Source: Acidobacteriota bacterium
Lineage (GTDB): Bacteria; Acidobacteriota; Blastocatellia; Chloracidobacteriales; JADJPF01
Reading direction: 5' to 3'
Length of the DNA stretch: 64,000 nucleotides
Assembly: GCA_016213785.1 (NCBI GenBank)
Contig: JACQZQ010000129.1
Location: 1-64,000 of the forward strand
The position numbers were made by a program, and so were the translations under genes. Position 1 is the first letter of the stretch. Each line of letters opens with the position of its first letter. This document shows, piece after piece, positions 17,820 to 27,761 of this stretch. A model generated the notes under the pieces. The model was not told the DNA's origin. It did not search any database and was given only the letters and a program-made list of their open reading frames with translations.

Positions 17820-19721
17820 ATGGAGCAATTAAAAAAATTTCTAGATTGTTTAAATAGTCAATTAGGTACAACAAATCAAACCATAGAAAAAAAGCGATTA
17901 TTTCTTTATTGTTTGATTATTTTTTTGATTGCCCTATCAGTAAAATCACTCTATTGGCATGATTATGCAAGCGCTTCTGTAAATAACTTAAATGCCTTAG
18001 CTTATGACACAGAAGCAGAAAGGATTTTAGAAGGTAAAGGAATTTTATTTCCTAGCCAAGAACCTCGTCCAGGTGATGCAAGGCTATTAGTCCACCCTCC
18101 AGGTTACTCTATTTTAGTAGCAATTTCTTTTACTTTATTTGGAAATTCTTTATTACCTTTGACTGCTATTCATCAAATCTTTGACTCACTTGCTATAATC
18201 ATTATTTTCTTGATTAGTTTAGAGTTATTACCTATGGGCATTGCTATTATTGGAGCTTTTCTAGCTATTTTCTCACCACATTTTATTTATTATAGCTTAA
18301 ATGTTTCGCCTGAATCCCCATCTAATTTATTACTTTTATTAGCTGCTTTTTTTCTAATAAAAACCATTAAAAACTTCCAATTAAAATATGTAATTTTTGC
18401 AGGTTTATTAATAGGTTTATCCTGTTGGCTAAGACCAAATGCATTAATGTTAGCTCCTTTTTTATCAATTGCCCTTTTGCCTTTTTTGGCTGCTAAAGAC
18501 CGTCTTCGCTATTTAGTAACATTAATTGCAATTACCATAGTCGTAATTTTACCTATAACAATTCGTAATTTTATTCTGTTTAAGCAGTTTATTCCTATTT
18601 CCATAGGCGTAGGAGCAAATTTACTTGAAGGAATAGCTGATTATGATTTAGAAAATAAATTTGGTTTTCCTCTTGATGATCAAGCCGTAGCACAGGCTGA
18701 TGTAAAAATTTATAATCGTCCTGATTATGCTGGAAATCAATGGTCGCCAGATGGCTTAATGAGAGAGAAAAACCGTGTTAAAAGGGCTACAGATGCAATT
18801 AAAAGTGACCCTATTTGGTTTTTTACAGTAATACTTAAACGAGTAGGTTTTATGCTTAGCTATAATGATAAAGGCGCTACTCGTTGGCCTCTTAGCACTG
18901 CAATTGTGCCTATTCTTCTAGCAGAACCTAGTTTTGGTCATTCAATAGATAATTTAGATAAAGAGGGAAAAATTGTTTGGTCAACTACCCCATTAAATTT
19001 AGCTAAGGAAGGAAAAACTCTTACAACTCAAGCTAAAGTTTCTCTAGAAAACGAAAATACCGAGTTAGTAATTATTGGAGATGAGTCTAATTATGGAGAG
19101 CAATTTCTTAGCCCAACAATTTCTGTTAAAGCTAACACAGACTATGTTCTTAGCCTAAAAATCCTTCAACAAGGCCAATCAGCAATAAAAATAACTAGCC
19201 CTGATCAGCGTAATATTATTGCAACTCAAATTATTCGCAACTCAAAAACTACTATTGATGATACAAATAATATTACAAAAATCCCTTTTGCTAGCGGACT
19301 TAGGAATGAAGTAAAAATTATTTTAAGTAATGATGGGACAAGTTCACCGAAAACAACCATTAAACAAATAGAGCTAAAACAACTAGGTGCAACACCTTAT
19401 ACTTGGACTAAACCCTTTAGGACAATAATTCGAGCTATACAAAAAAATATTTATAACACTAAACAAATGTTGCCTTTATTATTTTTAGGAACATTTTTGC
19501 TAATTTTAGCCAAGAGAAAGCAAATCTTAATTTTATTATTAGCTATCCCTATTTATTATTTTTGTTTTCAATCTATTTTACATACAGAATATCGTTATAT
19601 TTATTTAATACATTATTTCTTATTTTTAATATCAAGCGTAAGTATTTATTTAATAGCTAAAATCTTAAAAATTATTTTTCTAACTCTTAAAGATAAAATC
19701 TATCTTAAGAAATTTTTATGA
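17820..19721 (+). CDS. GT39/ArnT-type polytopic glycosyltransferase
   Basis: The 633-aa membrane protein has its first helix at about residues 22-41 and some nine or more helices by about 265. An acidic residue pair in the first loop (YDTEAERILEGKG) and HPPGYSILVA fit the GT-C fold of dolichol/undecaprenyl-phosphate-dependent mannosyl or aminoarabinosyl transferases. A soluble insertion at about 370-525 looks like a beta-sandwich (TTLTTQAKVSLENEN-like and TPYTW). Two to three more helices close the chain. Likely role: transfer of a sugar from a lipid carrier on the outer face of the inner membrane. Acceptor unknown. It converges with spoVR, with 2 bp between. Confidence 0.75.
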   Translation: MEQLKKFLDCLNSQLGTTNQTIEKKRLFLYCLIIFLIALSVKSLYWHDYASASVNNLNALAYDTEAERILEGKGILFPSQEPRPGDARLLVHPPGYSILVAISFTLFGNSLLPLTAIHQIFDSLAIIIIFLISLELLPMGIAIIGAFLAIFSPHFIYYSLNVSPESPSNLLLLLAAFFLIKTIKNFQLKYVIFAGLLIGLSCWLRPNALMLAPFLSIALLPFLAAKDRLRYLVTLIAITIVVILPITIRNFILFKQFIPISIGVGANLLEGIADYDLENKFGFPLDDQAVAQADVKIYNRPDYAGNQWSPDGLMREKNRVKRATDAIKSDPIWFFTVILKRVGFMLSYNDKGATRWPLSTAIVPILLAEPSFGHSIDNLDKEGKIVWSTTPLNLAKEGKTLTTQAKVSLENENTELVIIGDESNYGEQFLSPTISVKANTDYVLSLKILQQGQSAIKITSPDQRNIIATQIIRNSKTTIDDTNNITKIPFASGLRNEVKIILSNDGTSSPKTTIKQIELKQLGATPYTWTKPFRTIIRAIQKNIYNTKQMLPLLFLGTFLLILAKRKQILILLLAIPIYYFCFQSILHTEYRYIYLIHYFLFLISSVSIYLIAKILKIIFLTLKDKIYLKKFL

Positions 19722-19723
19722 TT

Positions 19724-21166
19724 TTAATCTTCTTTATGTTCTTCGCCATCATAATGTAAGATCTTGCTATCATCGTCGTTTACAGTTTCTAAATGTACGG
19801 TTCTGCCCCAAAGTTGTTGAACATATTCTAAAACCTTGCGAGCGTATTTAAGATCTAATTCTACGCCTTCATAACGATGATTAAGATAGAGTTCTCGATT
19901 ACCATTATAATCATCATCTGTTACTTCAATGTATGGACAACCAAAATTTGTCATATTAGCAACTAGAGTATCTCTAACTTTTTCCCATTTTTTCTCTGAA
20001 ATTGTCCATTCATCATCTTGAAGTTCAAAAACAAAAAGATCTAATTCTTCACAAAGCTCTCTAGTTAAATAGTTGCGTAAAAAGGAAATATCATTATCTA
20101 ATTCTCTAACTTCAAAAATCTTTGCCCTTCCTTCACCGCCCTTTCTACCAAAAACTCTTTTTTCTTCTTCTGTAGGGCTATCCCAACGTTTTTCTATATC
20201 TTCAAAAATCTTATAACCTAAATAATATGGATTAAGTTGATTTTTATGAGGAGAGACTACTGAAGAATGAAGGTTAGCAAATTCTATATGTTCATCATCT
20301 GAAAGGTCTAGTTCACGCATAATTCTAGCATGCCAAAATGATGCCCATCCTTCATTCATAATTTTAGTTTGCATTTGAGGAACAAAATATTCCATTTCTT
20401 GATGAATCATTGACATAATATCACGTTGCCAAGGTTCAAGAGTTGGAGAGTTTTTCATTATAAAATAAAGTAAATCTTTTTCTGGAAGCAGTGGATTTTT
20501 CTCTCTTTTTTTATCTTTTTTTCCTTTGTCTTTATTTTTCTCCTTATTTTTTTCATCTATTTTAGCTTTTGCTTGTTGTTCTAAGTTAAATAAATCATCA
20601 TAGCGTCCTGGTTTAGCAGATTTATTATTTCCTTTATTTGTTTTTTCATCTTCATACTTTTTAATAAAGAAATTAGGATCAATGTGTTCTTCAATAGAGA
20701 GCACTGCATCAAGAAAATGTTCTACGGTTTTTCGGCCATACTGAAATTCATACTCAGAAATTCTTTGAGAATGTGCTGATACTTCATCAATCATTCGACG
20801 ATTAGTTTTTGAAAAATAGGCATTGTTTTTAAAGAAATCTGCATGTCCAAGTACATGAGCAATAACTAGTTTATTTTGTAGTAGTGAGTTTGTTTCTAAT
20901 AAAAAAGCATAAGAAGGGTTTGTATTAATTACTACTTCATAGATTTTAGAGAGGCCAAAATCATACATTGTTTTCATTTTGTGGTAGGCTTTTCCAAAAG
21001 TCCAATGAGAGTAGCGCCCTGGTAAAGCATATGATCCTACCTCATACATTACAGTCGCAGGCACAATTTCAAAGCGTACAGGAAAAGGATCTAAGCCATT
21101 ATAAAGGGCTATTTCCCAGATTTTTTCTAATGCTTCTTCCAATGCTTTTACTTCTCGATCAACCAT
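19724..21166 (-). CDS. spoVR: SpoVR family protein
   Basis: The 480-aa protein matches the SpoVR/YcgB family: [79 protein letters not shown] lysine-rich insertion (about residues 196-220, [19 protein letters not shown]) is unusual. GGAGGT precedes the ATG. In enterobacteria ycgB is co-regulated with yeaG (PrkA) and yeaH under stress; in Bacillus SpoVR affects the spore cortex. Here it is the last gene of the prkA-hydrolase-yeaH-spoVR cluster. Its biochemical activity is unknown. Confidence 0.93.
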   Translation of the reverse strand: MVDREVKALEEALEKIWEIALYNGLDPFPVRFEIVPATVMYEVGSYALPGRYSHWTFGKAYHKMKTMYDFGLSKIYEVVINTNPSYAFLLETNSLLQNKLVIAHVLGHADFFKNNAYFSKTNRRMIDEVSAHSQRISEYEFQYGRKTVEHFLDAVLSIEEHIDPNFFIKKYEDEKTNKGNNKSAKPGRYDDLFNLEQQAKAKIDEKNKEKNKDKGKKDKKREKNPLLPEKDLLYFIMKNSPTLEPWQRDIMSMIHQEMEYFVPQMQTKIMNEGWASFWHARIMRELDLSDDEHIEFANLHSSVVSPHKNQLNPYYLGYKIFEDIEKRWDSPTEEEKRVFGRKGGEGRAKIFEVRELDNDISFLRNYLTRELCEELDLFVFELQDDEWTISEKKWEKVRDTLVANMTNFGCPYIEVTDDDYNGNRELYLNHRYEGVELDLKYARKVLEYVQQLWGRTVHLETVNDDDSKILHYDGEEHKED

Positions 21167-21196
21167 AAGGCACTACCTCCTAAAGCTCTCTCACTA

Positions 21197-22360
21197 TTAG
21201 ACTTTTTCACCACGTTTCCCAAAAAATTCTTTTAATGCTGGATAAACATCTTCTTTATCATCTATACGAACACCTATAAAACGATCCTTATTTTTTAGAT
21301 GATCTTTATAAAGAGAAAGTAATGCACCACTAGAACGACGATAACTAGAAGCACCTTCTTCGCCTATCTCTCCATACCCAAATAGGTTACAAGTTTTTAT
21401 TAATTCATCAGCTAGCCTTACAGCCTCATCATTATCAGAATAATAGTTATCACCATCAGAGAAATGGAATGGATAAATATTCCAATCTTTAGGAGGAAAA
21501 CGTTCCTTTATAATTTCTAAAGCTAGTTTATAAGCAGAACTTACAACCGTTCCACCTGACTCGCCCTGAGTAAAAAATTGTTCTTCATTAACTTCTTTTG
21601 CTTCTGTATGATGACTAATAAAAACTATTTTGACGTTATCGTATTTGGTTTTTAAGAACCTTACCATCCAAAAATAAAAGCTACGAGCAATATATTTCTT
21701 AAATTCTCCCATACTACCGGAAACATCCATCATTGATATTACTACAGCATTTGACTCGTAGCGAATATCCTCTTCCCAAGTCTTAAAACGAAGGTCTTCT
21801 TTTTTGAAATTACCAATTTTAGCCGATCCAGCTTCGCGAGCATTACGACGAATATTTTCTAGAATTGAGCGGCGTTTATCTAGATTAGACATTACTCCAG
21901 AACGACGAATTTCTGTAAACTTAGTAGTTTTTGCAGGGACTTCTTGTTTAGCCTTTTCTTTTAAGTAAGGAAGGCTTAAATCTTCAAAAATAAGTGCTGC
22001 GATTTCATCAATATCTACTTCTGTTTCATAAAAATCTTGTCCACTGTTATTTCCTGCCTGACCTTTTCCTTGACCTTGGCCTTGTTTGCTGCCTTCACGG
22101 GCTATAACATCGCCTACTTTGCTATTGCCATCACCTTGACCGACTTGTTTCTTTTTTTGATGATCATAGCGAAACTTATATTCATCAAGTGAGCGCATAG
22201 GGACTTTTACAGTCTTTTTCCCATCTGAAAGAATTATTGACTCATTAGAAACAATTGAGCCTAAATTTTTCTTAATAGCATCTCGAACACGCTCTTTATG
22301 ACGCTCTTGATCGATAATCCCTTTGCGCTGTAAGCTCCAATCATTTCTTTGTACACTCAT
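21197..22360 (-). CDS. yeaH: YeaH/YhbH family protein (DUF444) with von Willebrand A-like fold
   Basis: The 387-aa protein begins with a basic segment and KVPMRSLDEYKFRYD. A Gly/Gln-rich linker follows (GQGKGQAGNNSGQ). The C-terminal half carries a MIDAS-like motif DVSGSMGEFKKY at about residues 213-224 and further vWA strands (VKIVFISHHTEAKEV, GGTVVSSAY, IYPFHFSDGDNYYSDN). DUF444 proteins are constant partners of PrkA and SpoVR. GAGGTGG lies just before the start, and spoVR follows after 30 bp. Probably cytoplasmic; a metal-dependent scaffold or adaptor role is inferred from the fold. Confidence 0.93.
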   Translation of the reverse strand: MSVQRNDWSLQRKGIIDQERHKERVRDAIKKNLGSIVSNESIILSDGKKTVKVPMRSLDEYKFRYDHQKKKQVGQGDGNSKVGDVIAREGSKQGQGQGKGQAGNNSGQDFYETEVDIDEIAALIFEDLSLPYLKEKAKQEVPAKTTKFTEIRRSGVMSNLDKRRSILENIRRNAREAGSAKIGNFKKEDLRFKTWEEDIRYESNAVVISMMDVSGSMGEFKKYIARSFYFWMVRFLKTKYDNVKIVFISHHTEAKEVNEEQFFTQGESGGTVVSSAYKLALEIIKERFPPKDWNIYPFHFSDGDNYYSDNDEAVRLADELIKTCNLFGYGEIGEEGASSYRRSSGALLSLYKDHLKNKDRFIGVRIDDKEDVYPALKEFFGKRGEKV

Positions 22361-22406
22361 AAACCACCTCTAAATTTACCTATCTTGGAAAACTTTTAAT
22401 TATTAT

Positions 22407-23423
22407 TTAATATTTTTCTTTACTACAAAAATCAAGAATTAATTTACAAGTATCATGTGGTAATTCTTCTTGAGGCAAATGACCACAATTAGGAATAACA
22501 ATAAACTGAGATCTAGCAATAGCAAAATGAATTTCTGCACCCCATTCTACGGGCAATGCCCAATCTTGTTCTCCCCAAATTATTAAAGTTGGAAAGTTAA
22601 TTAAATTCATTTCTTCAGCAATCCATTCTAATTGCCATTGACGTAGCGTAGTAATAGCAGCCATTTGACAATTAGCTGTTGTAAGGGGTCTTAAATAAGC
22701 ATTATATCTTTCTGATGTAACTAGAGATTTATCATAAAACATTTTATTCATAAAATAGCGTAATAAATTAGTGGAGCCAACTAGTAAAGGTGCTATTAAA
22801 TCAGAACCTCCGCTATTTATCATCCAATTAATATTTTTTAAGAATCGTCTTGAAATAGCAGCATTATTATGAGCAGGAGCAATTAAAACTAGTTTTTTAA
22901 CTCTATCAGGATGTTTTAAGGCACAAGCCATTGAAATTGCACCACCATAAGAATTTCCTACAAGTGTAGCTTGTTTAATTCCTAAACTATCCATAAAACG
23001 AATTATTATATTAATTTGATCTTTGATGTTATAGCGTAAATCAGGGGGTTTTTCACTAAAGCCAAAGCCTTTAAGATCTAAGGCAATTACTCTATAACCT
23101 GCTTCTACTAAAGGAGTAAAACAATCTTTCCAAGTATAAGTTGAAGAACAAAATCCATGTAATAAAATTACCACTTCGCTGTTTCTATTAATAAATTGCT
23201 CTTGATAGTGAATTCTTATTCCATCAACAACCCGAAAATTGCTAGTAGTAGGATGTGGAAGGACATGAACATGGTCAAGCCATCTTAAATCCTTTGGACG
23301 GCGTATATGTTGTTGAGCAGTAAAACCTACAGCAGCAACACCCATTAGAGCAGCAACTACACTAGAATATTTTGTCAACTGCCTAACATTTTCTGGAAAA
23401 ATTTGCCTTTTTGGTACTCTCAT
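22407..23423 (-). CDS. Alpha/beta hydrolase inside the prkA cluster
   Basis: The start is placed at 23423 (MRVPKRQIFPENVRQ) because GGAG lies 9 nt upstream; a frame 12 codons longer has no ribosome site. The 338-aa product has an N-terminal hydrophobic stretch (about residues 22-36), then an alpha/beta-hydrolase fold. VVILLHGFCSSTYTW contains the oxyanion HG, GNSYGGAIS carries the nucleophile Ser, LIIWGEQDWALP the Asp region, and NCGHLPQEE the His. Substrate unknown; the fold covers esterases, lipases and C-C hydrolases. Its place between prkA and yeaH is not the textbook order. Confidence 0.85.
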   Translation of the reverse strand: MRVPKRQIFPENVRQLTKYSSVVAALMGVAAVGFTAQQHIRRPKDLRWLDHVHVLPHPTTSNFRVVDGIRIHYQEQFINRNSEVVILLHGFCSSTYTWKDCFTPLVEAGYRVIALDLKGFGFSEKPPDLRYNIKDQINIIIRFMDSLGIKQATLVGNSYGGAISMACALKHPDRVKKLVLIAPAHNNAAISRRFLKNINWMINSGGSDLIAPLLVGSTNLLRYFMNKMFYDKSLVTSERYNAYLRPLTTANCQMAAITTLRQWQLEWIAEEMNLINFPTLIIWGEQDWALPVEWGAEIHFAIARSQFIVIPNCGHLPQEELPHDTCKLILDFCSKEKY

Positions 23424-23461
23424 AAGCCATTCTCCAACAAAATCTAACCTTTTAAGCAAAA

Positions 23462-23502
23462 TTTTAGGCCCGCCTTTGTATCTAACAAATGCGGACCTAA
23501 AA
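23462..23502 (-). terminator. Long hairpin between prkA and the hydrolase gene
   Basis: On the minus strand TTTTAGGTCCGC (23502-23491) pairs with GCGGGCCTAAAA (23473-23462) through one G-U pair that exists only in the minus transcript. An inner TTTGT/ACAAA extends the stem. It is followed by TTTTGC. It starts 24 bp after the prkA stop, so it can terminate or attenuate transcription and make downstream genes less abundant than prkA. Confidence 0.7.
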
Positions 23503-23525
23503 CTATACTGTTTAAAACCTATCTC

Positions 23526-25460
23526 TTAGCGTGATAATAATGTGCCAACATAACTTAACAGTTCGTTAGCGCAAGAAGTACAGTAACCATGTTCTCTCTC
23601 TAATCTTCCTATCACTTCATTAATACGCTTGAGTTGATCAGGATCTGGTGTTTTAACAGAAGTAGTAATTTTTACAACATCTTTTAAGTCCGCAAAAATT
23701 TTCTTTTCTATAGCTTCTTTTAAGCGTTCGTGTGTGTTGTACTCAAAGGCTTTTCCTTTACGTGCATAAGAGGAAATTCTAATTAATATTTCTTGTCTAA
23801 AAGTATTTTTAGCATTTTCAGAAATACCAATTTGTTCCTCAATTGAGCGCATTAGTTTTTCATCTGGATCAAGTTCTTCTTCTGTAATTGGGTCTTTGAG
23901 TTTTTCCTTATTGCAATAGGCTTCTACATTATCTAGATAGTTATTACATAAGGATTTCGCCATTTCTTCAAATGAGTAAACAAAAGCTCTTTGTACTTCA
24001 ACTTTTGCTAACTCATCATATTCTTTACGGGCAACTGAGATAAGATTCATATAGCGCTCTCTTTCCTCAGCATTAATGCCTGTATGTTGCTCAAATCCGT
24101 CTTTAATGGCTCTTAGTGAGTCAATTGGATTAATACACTTAACCCCATCTTTAACTAAAGCACCTGAAAGACGGTTAATAATATAGCGAGGACTAATTCC
24201 GTCCATTCCTTCGCGTTGTGCTTCTTCGTGAAGTTCTCTAACATCCTTAGTCTTAAAGCCGTCAATATCCTCACCATCATAGAGTTTCATTTTCTTAACT
24301 ATATCAACATTTGCGCGTTTAGGTGTTTCTAACCTAGTCATTACTGCAAACATTGCGGCTACTTTTAGGGTGTTAGGGGCAATATGAACATTTTTTAGAA
24401 CACTAGATTGTTCTAAAAGTTTTCTATAAATTCTTTCTTCTTCCGAGATTTTTAGATTATAAGGCACTTTAATCATAATAATACGGTCTTGAAGTGCTTC
24501 ACTCTTTTTATTGCCTACAAAGCTTCTATATTCATTTTCATTTGTATGAGAGGCTATTACTTCATCAGCATAAATCATTGCAAAACGGCCTGTTTTAATA
24601 GATTGTTCTTGTGAAAGAGTAAGTAGTGAATAAAGGAATTTTTCATCTACCTTTAACATTTCTACAAATTCCATTAAACCACGATTTGCAATATTTAATT
24701 CTCCATCAAAGCGATATGCTCTTGGGTCAGATTCAACTCCAATTTCACCAATGGTAGAAAGGTCTATAGAGCCTGTTAATTCCGTAATATCTTGAGATTT
24801 TGGATCAGATGGAGCAAAAGTTCCTATTCCAATACGATCTTTTTCTGAAAAAACGATTCGTTTAACTAACATGTCCTCGTGTCGGCCATTATAAACATGT
24901 TCAAGGTTATATCTACATTGTGGACATAAATCACCTTCAATATAGATTCCATAGCGTTTTTCTATTTCAGATCTTAGGATTTCTGGAACTAAATGTAGTG
25001 GCTCTTCTTGCATTGGACAGTCTTTGATCGCATAAACAGCGCCTTTTTCCGTAGCTGTCCAAGCCTCTAAGCCTCGCTTAAGTAAAGCGACTATTGTGCT
25101 TTTACCACCACCAACAGGCCCCATAAGTAGTAAAATACGTTTTCTAACTTCTAGGCGCTGAGCAGCAGACTTAAAGTATTCTACTAAACGGGTAATGGGT
25201 TCTTCGATTCCGTATAAATCTTTACTAAAAAAGTTATAACGTGCTATTTCGTCGCGAGCGCCTTCGTTAGTGCGTTCTACGCCATGGCTTAAGATCATTT
25301 CGCAGACTCTAGCGTGTGAAAGTTGTGCTAGATTTGGATTAGCTGACACAAGTTCAAAGTAATCTCGAAATGTGCCTTCCCAATGTAATTGTTCTCTTTC
25401 TCGACGATGCGACTGTAAAAGTTTAGCAATGTCGAACTTGTCCTCATCCCTCTGTGTCAT
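23526..25460 (-). CDS. prkA: PrkA serine protein kinase / AAA+ family protein
   Basis: The start is taken at ATG 25460, with AGGTGG just upstream; a GTG three codons earlier lies inside that site. The 644-aa product has the PrkA AAA domain with Walker A GPVGGGKSTIVALLKRGLE at about residues 113-131. It also has CPMQEEPLHLVPEILR, a CxxC pair (LCPQCRYN), and GLMEFVEMLKVDEKFLYSLL with the FAMIYADEVIASHTNENE segment. The C-terminal kinase-like part begins around 440. PrkA/YeaG homologues respond to starvation and act as kinase or AAA+ protease-like ATPase depending on species. It is the first gene of the cluster. Confidence 0.94.
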   Translation of the reverse strand: MTQRDEDKFDIAKLLQSHRREREQLHWEGTFRDYFELVSANPNLAQLSHARVCEMILSHGVERTNEGARDEIARYNFFSKDLYGIEEPITRLVEYFKSAAQRLEVRKRILLLMGPVGGGKSTIVALLKRGLEAWTATEKGAVYAIKDCPMQEEPLHLVPEILRSEIEKRYGIYIEGDLCPQCRYNLEHVYNGRHEDMLVKRIVFSEKDRIGIGTFAPSDPKSQDITELTGSIDLSTIGEIGVESDPRAYRFDGELNIANRGLMEFVEMLKVDEKFLYSLLTLSQEQSIKTGRFAMIYADEVIASHTNENEYRSFVGNKKSEALQDRIIMIKVPYNLKISEEERIYRKLLEQSSVLKNVHIAPNTLKVAAMFAVMTRLETPKRANVDIVKKMKLYDGEDIDGFKTKDVRELHEEAQREGMDGISPRYIINRLSGALVKDGVKCINPIDSLRAIKDGFEQHTGINAEERERYMNLISVARKEYDELAKVEVQRAFVYSFEEMAKSLCNNYLDNVEAYCNKEKLKDPITEEELDPDEKLMRSIEEQIGISENAKNTFRQEILIRISSYARKGKAFEYNTHERLKEAIEKKIFADLKDVVKITTSVKTPDPDQLKRINEVIGRLEREHGYCTSCANELLSYVGTLLSR

Positions 25461-25716
25461 GGCTACCACCTTTTTTTACACTAGTTAAATAAAATTTTTA
25501 TTAACTAGTAACAACTAAATGTTTAAACCCTTAAATGGCTGTCTACAACTATATGAAAAAACTACTTAAAATGCTTTTTTGGACAAATTGAGTATACCAT
25601 ATACTGCAACACCATTAATAGATTGGAAATAAAGTTTTACTTTCATTTATTATTTCTAACCTTTTTAGAAAAAGAAGTTAACCGAATTAGTCATTATTAA
25701 TCAATTATTAATCATA

Positions 25717-26673
25717 TTAATCAATTAATAAAATTCTTGGTTGGATTTTTCTTTTTCCATCTTCTTCAACCATTTGTGCCATAGCAATTAATTTTTCTTC
25801 ACTGTCTAAAAGCCCTATCCAAGCGCCTATAACCCAATCTCTTAATTCAGTAAATAGATTTGCATTCTGTGCTTTCCCATTACGTATATTAGGGATTTCT
25901 TCTAGTGGTAATTTCACTTTTGGTAAATCTCTTATTAATTGCGCAGGTGTTAAAATAGGGAGTTTTTGTTTGTCACCGCTATAGATTTCGCTTATTTCTT
26001 CTAATGTTTTAGCTTCTGACAATAAAAATTTTCCTACAGATGTTCTACGCAAGGAAATTAAATGAGCACCATAGCCTAATCTATTACCTAGATCCTCTGC
26101 TAAAGTTCTTATATAAGTGCCAGCAGAGCATTTAACTCTTATAGCTATATCGCAAGTTCCATCAGGATTAAAATGTAAATTCTCTCCTGTTAACATCATT
26201 AACTCCAAATTATAAATAAAAATTTTTACTGCTTTTCGTTCAACTTCTTGCCCTTTGCGGGCTAGATGGTGAAGTGTTTCACCACCAATTTTTTTAGCTG
26301 AAAACATTGGCGGAATTTGCTCTTGTTCTCCTAAAAACTCTAGAAAAACTTTATCCAAATCAACATCCTTCAAACCATAAGATGTCATAATAGGGCTATT
26401 AGGTTTTCCAGTATAATCTTGTGTATTTGTAGAAAAACCAAATCTAATCACTGCTTCGTACTCTTTTTCCTCACTAGTAAGAAATTGTACTAGCCTAGTT
26501 GCTTTTCCTAGACAAATTAACAAAAGCCCTGTAGCAAAAGGATCTAATGTTCCAGTATGGCCTATACGTTGTTGCTTAAGTAAATATCTTAGTTTGCCAA
26601 CAACATCATGTGAAGTAATGCCAGCAGGTTTATCTACGAGTATTGCACCTATAAAGTTATTTTTTTCTTTCAT
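25717..26673 (-). CDS. truB: tRNA pseudouridine(55) synthase
   Basis: The 318-aa protein shows the TruB signatures: GAILVDKPAGITSHDVVGKL, GHTGTLDPFATGLLLICLGK with the catalytic Asp at about residue 43, the Tyr loop EYEAVIRFGFST, and CSAGTYIRTLAEDLG. A short C-terminal PUA-like extension follows. It makes pseudouridine 55 in the T-arm of tRNA. The final codons and the stop overlap an AT-rich ATTAATCAATTA repeat at about 25695-25735. A 163-bp gap separates it from ispA. Confidence 0.95.
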   Translation of the reverse strand: MKEKNNFIGAILVDKPAGITSHDVVGKLRYLLKQQRIGHTGTLDPFATGLLLICLGKATRLVQFLTSEEKEYEAVIRFGFSTNTQDYTGKPNSPIMTSYGLKDVDLDKVFLEFLGEQEQIPPMFSAKKIGGETLHHLARKGQEVERKAVKIFIYNLELMMLTGENLHFNPDGTCDIAIRVKCSAGTYIRTLAEDLGNRLGYGAHLISLRRTSVGKFLLSEAKTLEEISEIYSGDKQKLPILTPAQLIRDLPKVKLPLEEIPNIRNGKAQNANLFTELRDWVIGAWIGLLDSEEKLIAMAQMVEEDGKRKIQPRILLID

Positions 26674-26836
26674 AATTTTCTTTTGAGTTTTGCTAATTAA
26701 AAATAGCAGAAAAATAGAAATGTGGGGAATATCGGAAAATACTTAGTTAAAGCCATTTTTTTTGGCTTTATAAAACAAAACTAAATAAATATATGAAAAT
26801 AGACGACTTAAGAAGAGTTGTAAATTTTTATAAATT

Positions 26837-27727
26837 TTAAGAAGCCCGTTCAATAAAAAACTTAGCTATTTCTTCTAAAGCCCAAGAGGGTTTTGATAAA
26901 GATTGTACAGCTTCAATTGCTGATTTTGCTAGCTCATTAGCACGTTTTCTTGATTCTTCTATACCATGTAATGCTACATAGGTAGCTTTTTGTACATTGG
27001 CATCTTTACCAGCAGTTTTACCTAATTGTTCGCTAGTAGCCAAGACATCTAGTAGGTCATCTGTTATTTGAAAAGCTAGACCAGCCATATTTCCATATTT
27101 AGTTATAAGCTCTAGCTCATCAGGGTTAGCGCCCCCCATAATTGCTCCTACTCTTACACTAGCAGTAATTAAGGCTCCTGTTTTTGCGCTATGAATATAG
27201 TCTAGGGTTTCTGCACTAACTGGTTTGCCTTCAGAAAGGATATCTACAGCTTGGCCTCCAATAAGCGCATTTACTGTACCAGCAGCACTAGCAATTTCAG
27301 TAATAATTTCTATTTTATTTAATTGTTTATCAGACGGAACCGAAAGTTTAGCTACAACTTCAAAAGCTCTAGTAAGAAGTGCATCACCAGCTAAAATAGC
27401 CATAGCTTCACCAAAAACTTTATGGCAAGTTGGTCTTCCTCGTCTTAGGTCATCGTTATCCATAGCTGGTAAATCATCATGGATTAAGGAATAGGTATGA
27501 ATCATTTCTATTGCACTGGCAATAGGATAAAGTAGTTCTGGAACAACAGAAAAAGCTTCTCCAGCAGCAACAACTAAAATGGGTCTTAAGCGTTTACCAC
27601 CAGCAAACATACTATAACGCATTGCTTTATGAATTTCTGAAGGGGTGGTTTCTTCTGATGGTAATAGTTTATCTAGCCAGCGATCTACTTCTTGTCCGCG
27701 ATCGCGTAAATACTCTTCTAATGTCAT
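26837..27727 (-). CDS. ispA: Short-chain polyprenyl diphosphate synthase (farnesyl or geranylgeranyl)
   Basis: The 296-aa protein has both Asp-rich motifs: DDLPAMDNDDLRRGRPTCHK (first, DDxxxxD type) and FQITDDLLD (second, DDxxD), plus GGKRLRPILVVAAGEA and GQAVDI. This fits bacterial IspA, which condenses IPP with DMAPP/GPP to give FPP for undecaprenyl phosphate and quinones. It lies downstream of xseB, as in many genomes where xseB-ispA-dxs cluster, but here an FHA gene sits between and dxs is absent. The gap to the FHA gene is 34 bp. Confidence 0.93.
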   Translation of the reverse strand: MTLEEYLRDRGQEVDRWLDKLLPSEETTPSEIHKAMRYSMFAGGKRLRPILVVAAGEAFSVVPELLYPIASAIEMIHTYSLIHDDLPAMDNDDLRRGRPTCHKVFGEAMAILAGDALLTRAFEVVAKLSVPSDKQLNKIEIITEIASAAGTVNALIGGQAVDILSEGKPVSAETLDYIHSAKTGALITASVRVGAIMGGANPDELELITKYGNMAGLAFQITDDLLDVLATSEQLGKTAGKDANVQKATYVALHGIEESRKRANELAKSAIEAVQSLSKPSWALEEIAKFFIERAS

Positions 27728-27761
27728 GGAAAAAGCCTCGAAGTTGTTAATAGATCTGATT

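Noticed and set aside
19724-22360. SpoVR and YhbH-like genes as evidence of sporulation
   Set aside because: These families are widespread in non-sporulating Gram-negatives together with prkA; no other sporulation gene is visible.
25695-25735. ATTAATCAATTA repeats near the truB end as a regulatory array
   Set aside because: They are short, AT-rich and partly within coding sequence; no gene placement supports a role.
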